Assembly: GCA_963839995.1 (NCBI GenBank)
Contig: CAWIXH010000021.1
Span: 1 to 64,000, forward strand
Source: CAWIUB01 sp963839995
GTDB lineage: Bacteria; Actinomycetota; Actinomycetes; Mycobacteriales; Jatrophihabitantaceae
DNA length: 64,000 nt
Direction: 5' to 3'
The position numbers and the translations under genes were made by a program. Positions 1 to 8,272 of the stretch are shown one piece after another. A model generated the notes under the pieces. The model was not told the DNA's origin. It saw only the letters and a list, made by a program, of their open reading frames with translations, and ran no database searches. How positions within the stretch are numbered: position 1 is the first letter of the stretch; each line of letters starts with the position of its first letter.

Positions 1-34
1 TAGTCAAGTGCTCTATCCGTTGAGCTACGGGCGC
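1..34 (-). tRNA. tRNA-Arg(ACG), 5' part only
   Basis: Read on the minus strand, this is the 5' portion of a tRNA: acceptor strand GCGCCCG, TA, D stem GCTC/GAGC, anticodon stem CTTGA and loop start CTA. An A at position 34 indicates anticodon ACG (Arg), the usual A34 tRNA of actinobacteria. The window edge removes the rest. Confidence 0.85.
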
Positions 35-76
35 ATACGTGAGCTATGAAGTTGTGCTGCGACCGGTCGGAGGCCG

Positions 77-166
77 CGGAGGCTCCGGGATTCGAACCCG
101 GGATGGGCTTTAGACCCAAACCGCATTAGCAGTGCGGCGCCATAGACCAGACTAGGCGAAGCCTCC
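77..166 (-). tRNA. tRNA-Ser(GCT)
   Basis: Complete 90-nt cloverleaf on the minus strand. The acceptor pairs GGAGGCT (plus positions 160-166) with AGCCTCC (78-84), with G as discriminator. The anticodon stem CCGCA/TGCGG encloses loop CTGCTAA, giving anticodon GCT. A long variable arm, typical of tRNA-Ser, precedes the T arm with TTCGAAT. No CCA is encoded. It lies just upstream of the partial tRNA-Arg on the same strand. Confidence 0.96.
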
Positions 167-264
167 CAGTGCGTCCCGCTGAGATCGCAACCGCGGCAGG
201 CCACCGACCCGACAGCGTACAAGGTGCTCTCGGACCAGACCAAACCCCGTCTGGAGCCGCGGAA

Positions 265-906
265 TCAGACCGGGGCGACCAGCGGCATGACCAGGCAATC
301 GACCATCTCGACCACGTCCTGCTCGGTGACCGGCTGGTTCATCAAGATGACCCGGTAGGTCAGGAGCGCCGGCAGGACGTCGGCGTACAGCTCACAAGCC
401 GCGTCCGCACGCACCTCGCCCCGTGCGACGCCTCGTCGCAGCAGCTCGACCAGGGCGGCTCGTTTCGGGCAGTGCACCTGCTCTTCGACGGCCGCGGCGA
501 GGCCGGCGTCCCGGGTGACCTCCCAGGCGACGGCCCGAACGGCTTCGGCGGCCTGCCCGGACAACTCGCTGATCCGCAGGCCGAGCTGCAGCAGCAAGTC
601 GCGGGTGGTGGCCTCGTCGCCCAGCATGCCCTCGACGATCTCGTCGGAGCCGCCGAAGCGAGCACAGAATGCATCGAGTACCAGGTCCTGCTTGGTCTGC
701 CAGCGCCGGTAGATGCTCGCCTTGCCAGTCTGGGCCCGAGCCGCGACGGACTCGATGGTGAACCCCGCGTAGCCAACGGCGGTGAGCTCGTCGAAGACCG
801 CGGCGTGAATCGCGTCCTCCAGCGCCGCGCCACGCCTGCGGTGGCGTAGCGGCGCGGTCAGCCCTAAATCCGTTGGCGCTGCGGCCACCTTTGTCAGACC
901 CTTCAT
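265..906 (-). CDS. TetR/AcrR-family transcriptional repressor
   Basis: This 213-residue protein has an N-terminal TetR helix-turn-helix at about residues 28-75 (VGYAGFTIESVAARAQTGKA, then SIYRRWQTKQDLV) and an all-helical C-terminal ligand domain, the standard size and layout of the family. The ATG at 906 was chosen because the basic N-terminus precedes the DNA-binding helix. The gene is divergent from the multidrug-type transporter at 1045, the classic arrangement in which a TetR protein represses both itself and the pump until a drug-like ligand binds. An inverted repeat in the shared intergenic region (984-995) is a candidate operator. The inducing ligand cannot be read from the sequence. 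Confidence 0.92.
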   Translation of the reverse strand: MKGLTKVAAAPTDLGLTAPLRHRRRGAALEDAIHAAVFDELTAVGYAGFTIESVAARAQTGKASIYRRWQTKQDLVLDAFCARFGGSDEIVEGMLGDEATTRDLLLQLGLRISELSGQAAEAVRAVAWEVTRDAGLAAAVEEQVHCPKRAALVELLRRGVARGEVRADAACELYADVLPALLTYRVILMNQPVTEQDVVEMVDCLVMPLVAPV

Positions 907-983
907 CCAGAATCAGCTCATCCGGCCGACACATAGGGCACGCTTGCGTTCCGTATCTGCCAGCTTTACCGTACATCTTAAGA

Positions 984-995
984 GACGTAAACGTC
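984..995. promoter_or_regulatory. Candidate TetR operator
   Basis: GACGT-AA-ACGTC is a perfect 5-bp inverted repeat with a 2-bp spacer, centred in the 138-bp divergent region between the TetR gene and the MFS gene. Position and symmetry fit an operator; binding is inferred. Confidence 0.45.
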
Positions 996-1044
996 CCCTA
1001 CGAGTTGGCTGCTCAACCACTGCTACATCGGACGGAGTCCTCTG

Positions 1045-2634
1045 TTGACACGCGCAGACCAAGCCGGCACGGCAACCGCACCGGCGACCGGCACCGCTCG
1101 CCGCACGACCCACCCCGCACTGCTGTTGCTGCTCATCGCTGGCGCACAGTTGATGGTGATCCTGGACGCCACGATCGTGAACGTCGCACTTCCGTCGATG
1201 GCCCACTTCTTCGACCGCACGCAAACCGACATGACCTGGGTGATCAACGCCTACACGCTGGCCTTCGGCGGGTTGCTGCTCCTGGGTGGCCGCGCGGGCG
1301 ACATTCTCGGCCGGCGGCAGATGTTCATCCTGGGCCTGGGCCTGTTCTCCCTGGGCAGCCTGCTCGGTGGCCTGGCCAACACCTTCGAGTTGCTGCTCAT
1401 GGGCCGCATCGTGCAGGGCGTCGGCGGGGCCATCGCGTCGCCGACGGCCTTGTCGCTCATCACGACATCGTTCCCCGAGGGACGGGAGCGCAACCGTGCC
1501 TTCGCCGTGTACGCTGGCGTGTCCGGCGCCGGCGCCGCGCTCGGCCTGCTCGCCGGTGGCGTCCTCACCGAGTACTTCACCTGGCGGTGGGTGCTGTTCG
1601 TCAACGTGCCGATCGGCGTGGCGTTGATGATCGGTGGCTTCTTCTATATCCAGTCGTCCGAGCGACTGTCCGGCAGGTTCGACGTCCTCGGCGCCGCGAT
1701 GTCGGTGGCCGGCATGGTAGGCATCGTCTACGGGTTCATCAACGCCGCGAACCACGGCTGGAGCAACGGCGTCACTCTGGTCTGCCTGATCGGAGGCGCC
1801 GCGCTGCTGCTGGCGTTCGTCGCATACGAATCGCGCACGCCGATCGCCATGATGCCCCTGCGGATCTTTGCCAACCGCAGCCGGTCAGCCTCGTACCTGA
1901 TAATGTTGATCTTCGGCGCGGCGATGTTCGGCATGTTCTACTTCCTGACGTTCTTTGTCCAAGGCGTGATGGGATTCAGCCCGCTCAAGACCGGCGTGGC
2001 GTTCCTCCCGTTCTGCGTCGTCATCATTGTCGGGTCAGGGATCGTGGCCCAGATTCTGCCGCGAACGGGTCCGAAGATCTTGATCACGGTCGGCTGTGCG
2101 CTCGCGACTGCCGCATTGTTCATGTTCGCCACGGTAAGCGCAGACACCAGCTACTGGACCCAGCTGTTGCCGATGATCCTGCTGATGGCGGTCGGTATGT
2201 CGTTCATCTTCGTGCCGTTGACGACGACCGCGGTATCCAAAGTCGCGCCTACCGACGCTGGGCTTGCCTCGGCGTTGCTCAACGTCGGGCAACAGGTCGG
2301 CGGCTCGATCGGTCTCGCAGTGCTCGCGACAGTCGCAGCGACGGCGTCGCGCAACGCCGCGAAGACCGAGGCAACCGATCTCAGCGGGGCATCGAAGCTG
2401 CACTTCGGGGAGCTTGCCGCCAGCGCGTCAACCGGCAAGCCGCCGTCGCCTGCCGCTCTGGCGGACCCAGAAGCGGTGCATGCCTTTCATGTGGTGCAGG
2501 CCCACGCGTCCAGCATGGGCTTTCTGACCGCGGCGATCTTCGGCGTGGTGGCGGTGGTGGTCGCCGCCTGGATGATCAACGTCAAGCGCAGCGATATCCC
2601 GCACGAGCCGGCCGAGGCAGTGGCCGTCGCTTAG
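1045..2634 (+). CDS. DHA2-type MFS drug exporter (14 TM)
   Basis: A 529-residue integral membrane protein of the EmrB/QacA (DHA2) branch of the major facilitator superfamily, expected to export drugs using the proton gradient. Visible signatures include the TM1 motif LDATIVNVALPSM, the loop 2-3 motif GGRAGDILGRRQMF, the motif C region around GAALGLLAGG, and about 14 hydrophobic segments. The start is a TTG at 1045, supported by GGAG at 1034-1037 seven bases upstream; no ATG or GTG nearby fits better. It is divergent from a TetR gene, so transcription is probably de-repressed by substrate. The substrate is unknown. Confidence 0.93.
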   Translation: MTRADQAGTATAPATGTARRTTHPALLLLLIAGAQLMVILDATIVNVALPSMAHFFDRTQTDMTWVINAYTLAFGGLLLLGGRAGDILGRRQMFILGLGLFSLGSLLGGLANTFELLLMGRIVQGVGGAIASPTALSLITTSFPEGRERNRAFAVYAGVSGAGAALGLLAGGVLTEYFTWRWVLFVNVPIGVALMIGGFFYIQSSERLSGRFDVLGAAMSVAGMVGIVYGFINAANHGWSNGVTLVCLIGGAALLLAFVAYESRTPIAMMPLRIFANRSRSASYLIMLIFGAAMFGMFYFLTFFVQGVMGFSPLKTGVAFLPFCVVIIVGSGIVAQILPRTGPKILITVGCALATAALFMFATVSADTSYWTQLLPMILLMAVGMSFIFVPLTTTAVSKVAPTDAGLASALLNVGQQVGGSIGLAVLATVAATASRNAAKTEATDLSGASKLHFGELAASASTGKPPSPAALADPEAVHAFHVVQAHASSMGFLTAAIFGVVAVVVAAWMINVKRSDIPHEPAEAVAVA

Positions 2635-2678
2635 GGGCTGGATCCCAGGATTCGCGCCAGCGAGCCGGGTGGGGCACC

Positions 2679-4046
2679 TCAGCATTCAATGACGTTCACC
2701 GCGAGCCCACCGCGCGCGGTTTCCTTGTACTTGACCTTCATGTCCGCGCCGGTCTCCCGCATCGTCTTGATCACCTTGTCCAGGCTGACGATGTGCCGTC
2801 CGTCGCCGCGTAACGCGATGCGTGCTGCGTTGATGGCCTTCACGGCGGCCATCGCGTTGCGCTCGATGCACGGCACCTGGACGAGCCCACCGACCGGGTC
2901 GCAGGTCAAGCCGAGGTTGTGCTCCATTCCGATCTCCGCGGCGTTCTCGACCTGACTTGGCGTGCCGCTGAGCACCTCGCACAGCGCGCCTGCCGCCATC
3001 GAGCAGGCCGACCCGACCTCGCCCTGGCAGCCCACTTCGGCACCCGAGATCGACGCGTTCTCCTTGTACAGCACGCCAATCGCTGCGGCGGCGAGCAGGA
3101 AACGCACCACCCCGTCCTCCGACGCGCCCGGGACGAACCGCCAGTAGTAGTGCAGTACGGCCGGCAGCACGCCCGCCGCACCATTGGTCGGAGCGGTGAC
3201 GACCCGTCCGCCCGCGGCATTTTCCTCGTTGACGGCGAGCGCGAACAGGTCCACCCAGTCCAGGACCCGCAACGGGTCGGTCGAATAGGGCTCACCGCAC
3301 AGCCGCTGATAGAGCTCGGGCGCCCGACGCGGCACCTTCAAGCCACCGGGTAGGACGCCGCTGCTCGCGCAACCGTTGCGAACGCATTGCTGCATGACCG
3401 ACCAGATGTTGAGCAGGCCGGTGCGGATCTCGTCCTCCGTTCGCCACGACGTCTCGTTCGCCAGCATCACTCCGCTCACCGGCTGGCCCGATGCGCGGCA
3501 CCGCTCCATCAGCTCGGCGCCGCTCTTGAACGGAAACGCCAGGGCCGTGTCGTCCGGCTTGATGCGGTCCGCGCCCGCGGCGGAATCATCCACGACGAAG
3601 CCACCGCCGACCGAGTAGTAGGTGCGTTCGCGCATCAGCGCGTCGTCGGCGTACGCATAGAAGCGCATGCCGTTGGGGTGGAACGGCAGGCTGGTCCGTC
3701 GGTGCAGCACCAGGTCGTCTTCGGACAGAGCGACGTCGCGCTTGCCGAGCAGACGTATCCGTCCCGTGGATCGTACGTCGGCCACTCGGGATGCGATCGA
3801 CGCCGTATCAACGGTCTCTGGCAGCTCGCCCTCGAGGCCGAGGATCACCGCCCGGTCGCTGCCGTGCCCGTGACCGGTGGCGCCGAGCGAACCGAACAAT
3901 TCCGCCCGAACCCGGGTCACCGCGTCCAGCTCGCCATCGTCGGCGAGTCCGCTCGCGAAGGTCCGAGCGGCCCGCATCGGCCCGACTGTGTGCGAGCTGG
4001 ACGGGCCGATGCCGATCGAGAACAGATCGAACACGCTGATGGCCAC
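2679..4046 (-). CDS. sdaA: L-serine dehydratase, single-chain iron-sulfur type
   Basis: Deaminates L-serine to pyruvate and ammonia. The 455-residue product (GTG start at 4046) matches the length of single-polypeptide SdaA. The N-terminus shows the SDH beta-domain motif FDLFSIGIGPSSSHT followed by VGPMR. The alpha domain carries the cysteine motifs expected to ligate a 4Fe-4S cluster (EVGCQGEVGSACSM, LGLTCDPVGGLVQVPC) and the glycine-rich SSGVLPGG. The reading frame stays open upstream to 4220, but that extension is encoded by a repeat element (4071-4155) and is not homologous sequence, so it was excluded. An AGGAG lies 14 bases before the GTG, which is rather far, so the exact start is uncertain. 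Confidence 0.94.
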   Translation of the reverse strand: MAISVFDLFSIGIGPSSSHTVGPMRAARTFASGLADDGELDAVTRVRAELFGSLGATGHGHGSDRAVILGLEGELPETVDTASIASRVADVRSTGRIRLLGKRDVALSEDDLVLHRRTSLPFHPNGMRFYAYADDALMRERTYYSVGGGFVVDDSAAGADRIKPDDTALAFPFKSGAELMERCRASGQPVSGVMLANETSWRTEDEIRTGLLNIWSVMQQCVRNGCASSGVLPGGLKVPRRAPELYQRLCGEPYSTDPLRVLDWVDLFALAVNEENAAGGRVVTAPTNGAAGVLPAVLHYYWRFVPGASEDGVVRFLLAAAAIGVLYKENASISGAEVGCQGEVGSACSMAAGALCEVLSGTPSQVENAAEIGMEHNLGLTCDPVGGLVQVPCIERNAMAAVKAINAARIALRGDGRHIVSLDKVIKTMRETGADMKVKYKETARGGLAVNVIEC

Positions 4047-4103
4047 GCGACCATCATCCGCTCCTTGCGGTGACTTGTTCGATCTTGCGAACTCGTCGTG
4101 CAG

Positions 4104-4155
4104 CGACATGTTCGACCTTGCGGGTGTCTGGGCACGCCAGCGGTCGAACAAGTTG
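4104..4155. repeat. Palindromic repeat family A, copy 1
   Basis: A 52-bp element with 14-bp arms (left 4104-4117, right 4142-4155, two mismatches) around a 24-bp centre. The core is TGTTCGACC ... GGTCGAACA. Copies with identical spacing lie at 16991-17042 and 41921-41972. A partial tandem half-copy (left arm plus start of the centre) lies at about 4072-4089. It occupies the divergent gap between sdaA and the siderophore-interacting protein gene. Confidence 0.85.
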
Positions 4156-4195
4156 GGATGCCCCGGGTAGGACGGGCTGGGAATACGGTGGGCTG

Positions 4196-4957
4196 GTGAC
4201 CATCGTGCGGCGCACCCCACTGCACCAGGCGAGGATTACGGCCGTTCGCGACCTCACCCCGCGGATGCGCCGGATCACCTTGACGAGCCCCGCCTTTGCC
4301 ACGGTGCAGCCATGTCCCGCGCAGGATGTCGAGCTCGTCCTGGTGGACGAGACCGGGCGCAAGGTCAAGCGGCGGTACACGATCCGGTATGCCCGACCCG
4401 ACAGCGGCGAGTGGGACATAGACGTGCTGCTCCACCGCCACGGGCCTGGCGCCTGGTGGGGCGAGACGGCAACCGCCGGCGATCGGGTCAGCCTCTTCGG
4501 CCCGCGCGGCAGGCTCGTGCTCACGGACGCTGATTGGCACGTGTTCGTCGGCGACGAGTCGGCGTTGCCCGCCATCTCAGCGCTCGTCGAGGCCCTGCCG
4601 CCGAGCCAGCGTGCGATCGCGTTGGTCGAGGTCGGCGCGGTGCCGGACGAGATCCCGATGGCGCGTGACGTGCAGCTGCACTGGCTGCACCGCGACCGCG
4701 CAGACCCCGGTCCGCCGGGTCTGCTGGCCCAGGCGATCGACCAGCTGAAGCCGCCGTCCGGGACAGGGCACGCCTACCTGCTCGGCGAGAGCCGCGCAGT
4801 CGTCGCGCTGCGCCCGCACGTCCACGCACACGGGCTGACGAACGAGCAGATGTATGTCAAGGGCTACTGGAACCTGGGCCGGGGTTCCGCCACTTCGGGA
4901 GTATTCGGTTCACCCCCTGGATCAAATACTCCCGGATCGGCAAGACTCGGGGCATGA
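4196..4957 (+). CDS. Siderophore-interacting protein (FAD-dependent ferric reductase)
   Basis: Cytoplasmic SIP/ViuB-type flavoprotein that releases iron from siderophores. The ferredoxin-reductase-like FAD domain has RRYTIRYARPDSGEWDIDV and the flavin loop GPGAWWGE; the NAD(P)H-side domain has FVGDESALPAI, and the family terminus YVKGYWNLGRG is present. The start is a GTG at 4196; no clear ribosome site precedes it, so it may be leaderless. After YWNLGRG, where family members normally end, the frame runs about 20 residues further through palindromic repeat copy B1, so the C-terminus has been rewritten by the element. Its stop overlaps the pgm start as ATGA, so the two are probably co-translated. 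Confidence 0.88.
   Translation: MTIVRRTPLHQARITAVRDLTPRMRRITLTSPAFATVQPCPAQDVELVLVDETGRKVKRRYTIRYARPDSGEWDIDVLLHRHGPGAWWGETATAGDRVSLFGPRGRLVLTDADWHVFVGDESALPAISALVEALPPSQRAIALVEVGAVPDEIPMARDVQLHWLHRDRADPGPPGLLAQAIDQLKPPSGTGHAYLLGESRAVVALRPHVHAHGLTNEQMYVKGYWNLGRGSATSGVFGSPPGSNTPGSARLGA
4893..4937. repeat. Palindromic repeat family B, copy 1
   Basis: Inverted repeat CGGGAGTATT (4896-4905) / AATACTCCCG (4925-4934) with a 19-base loop containing TCACCCCCTGG. The 39-bp span equals that of copy 2 (38603-38641), and the flanking CTTCGGGAGT and ACTCCCG are shared. It lies inside the 3' end of the upstream gene. Confidence 0.8.
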
Positions 4958-6582
4958 CCAATCCCAGGGCGGGCCAGCCGGCCACCTCAGCCGACCTGGT
5001 CGACGTCGACAAGCTCGTCGCCGCGTACTACGAGCAACACCCCGACCCGACCGTGCCCGAACAGCGGGTCAGCTTCGGCACCTCAGGGCATCGTGGGTCG
5101 TCGCTGTCGACGACCTTCAACGAGGACCACATCCTCGCCACGTCGCAAGCGATCTGTGAATATCGCGCGGCCCAGGGAATCGACGGCCCGCTATTCCTCG
5201 GCGCCGATACGCACGCGCTCAGCGAACCCGCCACCAGATCGGCGCTCGAGGTCTTCGGCGCCAACAACGTCTCCGTTCTGGTCGACTCACGCGACGGCTA
5301 CACGCCCACTCCCGCGGTATCCCTGGCCATCTTGACGCACAACGCCGCCGCCGGCCCGCGCGCCGATGGCGTCGTCGTCACACCGTCGCACAACCCCCCC
5401 TCAGACGGCGGATTCAAATACAACCCACCGGACGGCGGGCCGGCCGGAACCGAGATCACCGGGTGGGTCCAGGACCGGGCCAATGAGTTGCTGGCGGGCA
5501 ACGGCAAGGGTGTGCGCCGCGTCCCTTACGTCCAGGCCAAGGCCGCCGCCGGCCGCTACGACTTCCTCGGCGAGTACGTGGACGCCTTGCCCCAGGTCGT
5601 CGACTTGGACGCGATCCGCGCTGCTGGCGTGCGCATCGGCGCCGACCCACTGGGCGGGGCGAGTGTCGGGTACTGGGGCGAGATCGCCGAACGCCACCGC
5701 CTCGACCTGACGGTCGTGAACCCGCTGGCCGACCCGACGTTCCGGTTCATGACGCTCGACTGGGACGGCAAGATCCGCATGGACTGCTCGTCGCCGTATG
5801 CGATGGCCGCGCTGATCGCCCGCCAGCACGACTTCGACGTCGCCACGGGCAACGACACCGACTCTGACCGGCACGGCATCGTCACCCCGGACGGTGGACT
5901 GTTGAATCCCAACCATTACCTGGCGGTGGCCATCGAGTACCTGTTCGGGCACCGCCCGTCCTGGCCGGCCGGTGCGGCGGTGGGCAAGACGCTGGTGAGC
6001 TCGTCGATGATCGACAAGGTCGCCGCGGGCCTGGGCCGGACCCTGCTCGAGGTCCCGGTCGGCTTCAAGTGGTTCGTCCCCGGCCTGCTCGACGGCTCGG
6101 TCGCCTTCGGAGGCGAGGAGAGCGCAGGCGCGTCATTCCTGCGCCGGGACGGCGCCGTCTGGACCACCGACAAGGACGGCATCATCCTGTGCCTGCTCGC
6201 CTCGGAGATCACGGCCGTCACGGGACGCAGTCCGTCGCAGCTCTACCGCGAGCTCACTGCGCGCTACGGAACGCCTGCATACGCGCGCGTCGACTCGCCG
6301 GCCACCCGCGAGCAGAAGCGCCGGCTGGGCCGCCTCGCTTCCGACGACGTCCGCGCCGCCGAGCTCGCCGGTGAGCCGATCCTGGCCAAGGTGACCACGG
6401 CCCCTGGCAACGGCGCGGCGATCGGCGGGCTGAAGGTGGCCACCGCGTCTGGCTGGTTCGCAGCTCGACCGTCCGGGACCGAGGACGTCTACAAGCTCTA
6501 CGCCGAGTCCTTCCGCGGCCCCGACCACCTGGCGCAGATTCAGGACGAGGCCCGAGCCATCGTCGCCGCCGCCCTGGGCTAA
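4954..6582 (+). CDS. pgm: Phosphoglucomutase (alpha-D-glucose 1,6-bisphosphate type)
   Basis: Interconverts glucose 1-phosphate and glucose 6-phosphate, linking glycolysis with glycogen, trehalose and UDP-glucose synthesis. The 542-residue sequence has the phosphoserine loop VTPSHNPPSDGG (catalytic Ser about 145), the Mg-binding loop GNDTDSDRHG, the sugar-binding GGEESAGASF and the phosphate-binding RPSGTEDVYKLYAES, in the usual order of the four alpha-D-phosphohexomutase domains. In the metal loop the sequence reads NDTDSD rather than the more common DPDAD. The ATG at 4954 overlaps the preceding stop by four bases. Confidence 0.97.
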   Translation: MTNPRAGQPATSADLVDVDKLVAAYYEQHPDPTVPEQRVSFGTSGHRGSSLSTTFNEDHILATSQAICEYRAAQGIDGPLFLGADTHALSEPATRSALEVFGANNVSVLVDSRDGYTPTPAVSLAILTHNAAAGPRADGVVVTPSHNPPSDGGFKYNPPDGGPAGTEITGWVQDRANELLAGNGKGVRRVPYVQAKAAAGRYDFLGEYVDALPQVVDLDAIRAAGVRIGADPLGGASVGYWGEIAERHRLDLTVVNPLADPTFRFMTLDWDGKIRMDCSSPYAMAALIARQHDFDVATGNDTDSDRHGIVTPDGGLLNPNHYLAVAIEYLFGHRPSWPAGAAVGKTLVSSSMIDKVAAGLGRTLLEVPVGFKWFVPGLLDGSVAFGGEESAGASFLRRDGAVWTTDKDGIILCLLASEITAVTGRSPSQLYRELTARYGTPAYARVDSPATREQKRRLGRLASDDVRAAELAGEPILAKVTTAPGNGAAIGGLKVATASGWFAARPSGTEDVYKLYAESFRGPDHLAQIQDEARAIVAAALG

Positions 6583-6639
6583 GGAGCCCGCGCGGGCACT
6601 TAAGTCTGGGCGCACCACGGCTTGCCGGCCCACCGCGAC

Positions 6640-6711
6640 AGACCACATCCCGTCCACGCGCGCGCCGGTGGGGGGAGCCGGGCTGGAACTCACGCAGACG
6701 GGATGTGGTCT
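6640..6711. terminator. Long inverted repeat between convergent genes
   Basis: Perfect 15-bp arms AGACCACATCCCGTC (6640-6654) and GACGGGATGTGGTCT (6697-6711) with a 42-base loop. It lies 58 bp after the pgm stop and 65 bp after the convergent peptide gene stop, so a bidirectional terminator is the simplest reading. There is no T-run, and the loop is longer than in ordinary terminators. Confidence 0.5.
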
Positions 6712-6775
6712 TGCGCGTTGCGGCCGCCAGGACTGCGGTCGCAACACTCGGTGACGCCGGGTTCAGACCGGCGCA

Positions 6776-6943
6776 CTACCACCACCAGTCGTCGGGGCTG
6801 ACGAGACCGGAGGTGGGGGGCTGGACGGTCGGAGCGGCCGAGGCAGCCGTAGCCGCGGGAGCGGCCGCAGCTGACGTCGCTCCGCACAGGGCACATACCA
6901 GACAAGCGATGATCGTTAGGATTGGTGCTGCAAAGCGTCGCAC
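6776..6943 (-). CDS. Small exported peptide ending in PDDWWW
   Basis: A 55-residue product with a clear Sec signal peptide: basic VRRF, hydrophobic APILTIIACLVCALCG, and a likely cleavage after ATSAAAA. The mature part would be a short Ala/Thr/Pro-rich peptide ending in SGLVSPDDWWW. The GTG at 6943 was chosen because GGGGGA (6953-6958) lies nine bases upstream; GTGs at 6949 and 6967 are alternatives. It is divergent from the TrmB/LuxR-like regulator at 7117, with two palindromes in between. No family was recognised. A role as an exported signal sensed through the regulator is only a hypothesis based on context and form. Confidence 0.6.
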   Translation of the reverse strand: MRRFAAPILTIIACLVCALCGATSAAAAPAATAASAAPTVQPPTSGLVSPDDWWW

Positions 6944-7023
6944 TACCACGTTTCCCCCTTTGAACACGCCCTTTGCCGGGCCGCTTAGTCATGCTCGCCA
7001 CGGTGCGAGGAATGCACACCCCT

Positions 7024-7039
7024 TCCTATACCCATAGGA
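7024..7039. promoter_or_regulatory. Inverted repeat in divergent promoter region
   Basis: TCCTAT-ACCC-ATAGGA, a perfect 6-bp inverted repeat, lies in the 173-bp gap between the peptide gene and the regulator gene. It is a candidate operator for the LuxR-type regulator encoded next to it. Confidence 0.45.
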
Positions 7040-7076
7040 TTCACCGGCGGGCACCGCAGTTTCAAACCTTGGCACT

Positions 7077-7090
7077 GGCAGCTAGCTGCC
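7077..7090. promoter_or_regulatory. 14-bp perfect palindrome upstream of regulator
   Basis: GGCAGCTAGCTGCC is fully self-complementary and ends 26 bp before the chosen ATG at 7117. With the repeat at 7024 it suggests two protein-binding sites in the same divergent region; the binding factor is inferred. Confidence 0.45.
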
Positions 7091-7116
7091 TGGCACGAAC
7101 TGCAACAGGCGGGGAC

Positions 7117-8124
7117 ATGGGCACTGGCGCCGAACTCGACAAGCTCGACATCGCTGTGTACCGAGCCTTCGTCGCCCAGCCGGGCGCGGCTCTGTCGGAG
7201 GTAGCGGCCGAGCTGGGGCGGCCCATCCACGAGCTCGACAAGCCGGCCGGAACGCTGATCGAGCTGGGCCTGGCAACCTCTTCCGACGGGGAGCACTTCA
7301 CCGCGGTCAGCCCGCTACTCGCGGAGGTGACCGAGCTCGGCGCTGAGGAGCTGGAGCTCAGCGCCCGACGCGCCGCCGTCGAGGCCCGCCGCGAGGCGAT
7401 CCGCGCGCTGATCCCCGACTGGGCCGACGTAGTGCGCGAGAACCCCAGCGGAAACGCGGTCGAGGTGGTCAGCGGGGCGACCGAGATCGGCAACGTGATC
7501 ATGCATTACGCCGCCCGGTGCCGGGAAGAGTTGTTGTCGGTTGCGCCCGGACGCGGGCCGAGCCGGATGGACCCGCGTACCCGGATGGCCAACCTGTACT
7601 CCCTCGGCCGCGGCGTTCGCACCCGGGCTCTCTACCAGCACCTGGCGCTGCGCGACCGAGCCGGCCGCGCCTACCTGCGCGAGCTGACCGACCACGGCGC
7701 GCGCATCCGGGTCGCGTCGTCGGTCCCGGGACGCAGCCTGGTCATCGACCGCGAAGCCGCTCTGCTGCCGATTCCCGGGCCCGATCCAGGCGCCCTCGGC
7801 GGGCTTGCGGTCGTGTGCGAGCCGAACGTCGTCGCCTGGGTCGCGGCGACCTTCGAGCAGCTGTGGGCCGAGGCCACCCCGCTCGAGGAGCTGCTGGGCA
7901 CCCGGCACTCGGACGCGACCGTCGACCACACCCGAACGGCGATCCTGCGGCTGATGGCCGACGGCGAGAAGGACGAGGCGATCTCCCGCCGGCTGTCGGT
8001 CTCGGTTCGCACCTGCCGGCGGCACATCGCCGACTACATGGCACAGGTGGGCGCCACCAGCCGCTTCCAGGCCGGCGTCATCGCCGCGCGCAACGGGCAT
8101 CTGGACGCGCCGAACGCCGGTTGA
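7117..8124 (+). CDS. TrmB/LuxR-type transcriptional regulator
   Basis: A 335-residue protein with three visible parts. Residues 8-70 look like a TrmB winged helix (LDIAVYRAFVAQPGAALSEV). The middle domain (about 95-260) has the RGPSRMDPRTR and RALYQHLALRD motifs of regulators with a phospholipase-D-like sensing fold. The C-terminal LuxR helix-turn-helix reads RLMADGEKDEAISRRLSVSV then RTCRRHIADYM. The ATG at 7117 was chosen over 6973 because upstream sequence is non-homologous and includes the palindromes. Such regulators often control a neighbouring secreted product or biosynthetic gene; here the divergent neighbour is the tiny exported peptide. No receiver domain is present, so control is unlikely to be by a sensor kinase. 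Confidence 0.85.
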   Translation: MGTGAELDKLDIAVYRAFVAQPGAALSEVAAELGRPIHELDKPAGTLIELGLATSSDGEHFTAVSPLLAEVTELGAEELELSARRAAVEARREAIRALIPDWADVVRENPSGNAVEVVSGATEIGNVIMHYAARCREELLSVAPGRGPSRMDPRTRMANLYSLGRGVRTRALYQHLALRDRAGRAYLRELTDHGARIRVASSVPGRSLVIDREAALLPIPGPDPGALGGLAVVCEPNVVAWVAATFEQLWAEATPLEELLGTRHSDATVDHTRTAILRLMADGEKDEAISRRLSVSVRTCRRHIADYMAQVGATSRFQAGVIAARNGHLDAPNAG

Positions 8125-8211
8125 GCCAACCGCCATTCGGCCTCCGGTTCGCTACAGTCCCCTTCATGACGGTGCCCCCCGCCGACCTTCTCACTGCGCT
8201 CCTGCAGTGTG

Positions 8212-8250
8212 GTCCCACCCCACGAAATCGCTGCACGATTTCGCGGGGAC
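8212..8250. terminator. Hairpin upstream of membrane gene
   Basis: CGAAATCG (8223-8230) pairs with CGATTTCG (8236-8243) around a 5-base loop; outer GTCCC (8212-8216) can pair with GGGAC (8246-8250). It follows the regulator stop by about 90 bp and precedes the next start by 23 bp, so it could be a terminator or a leader structure. Confidence 0.4.
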
Positions 8251-8272
8251 CCCGGCGCTGGAAGGTCGGCTC

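Noticed and set aside
2679..4220. Long N-terminal extension of L-serine dehydratase
   Set aside because: The extra 58 codons are encoded by palindromic repeat A and its half-copy, and the family begins at AISVFDLFSIG.
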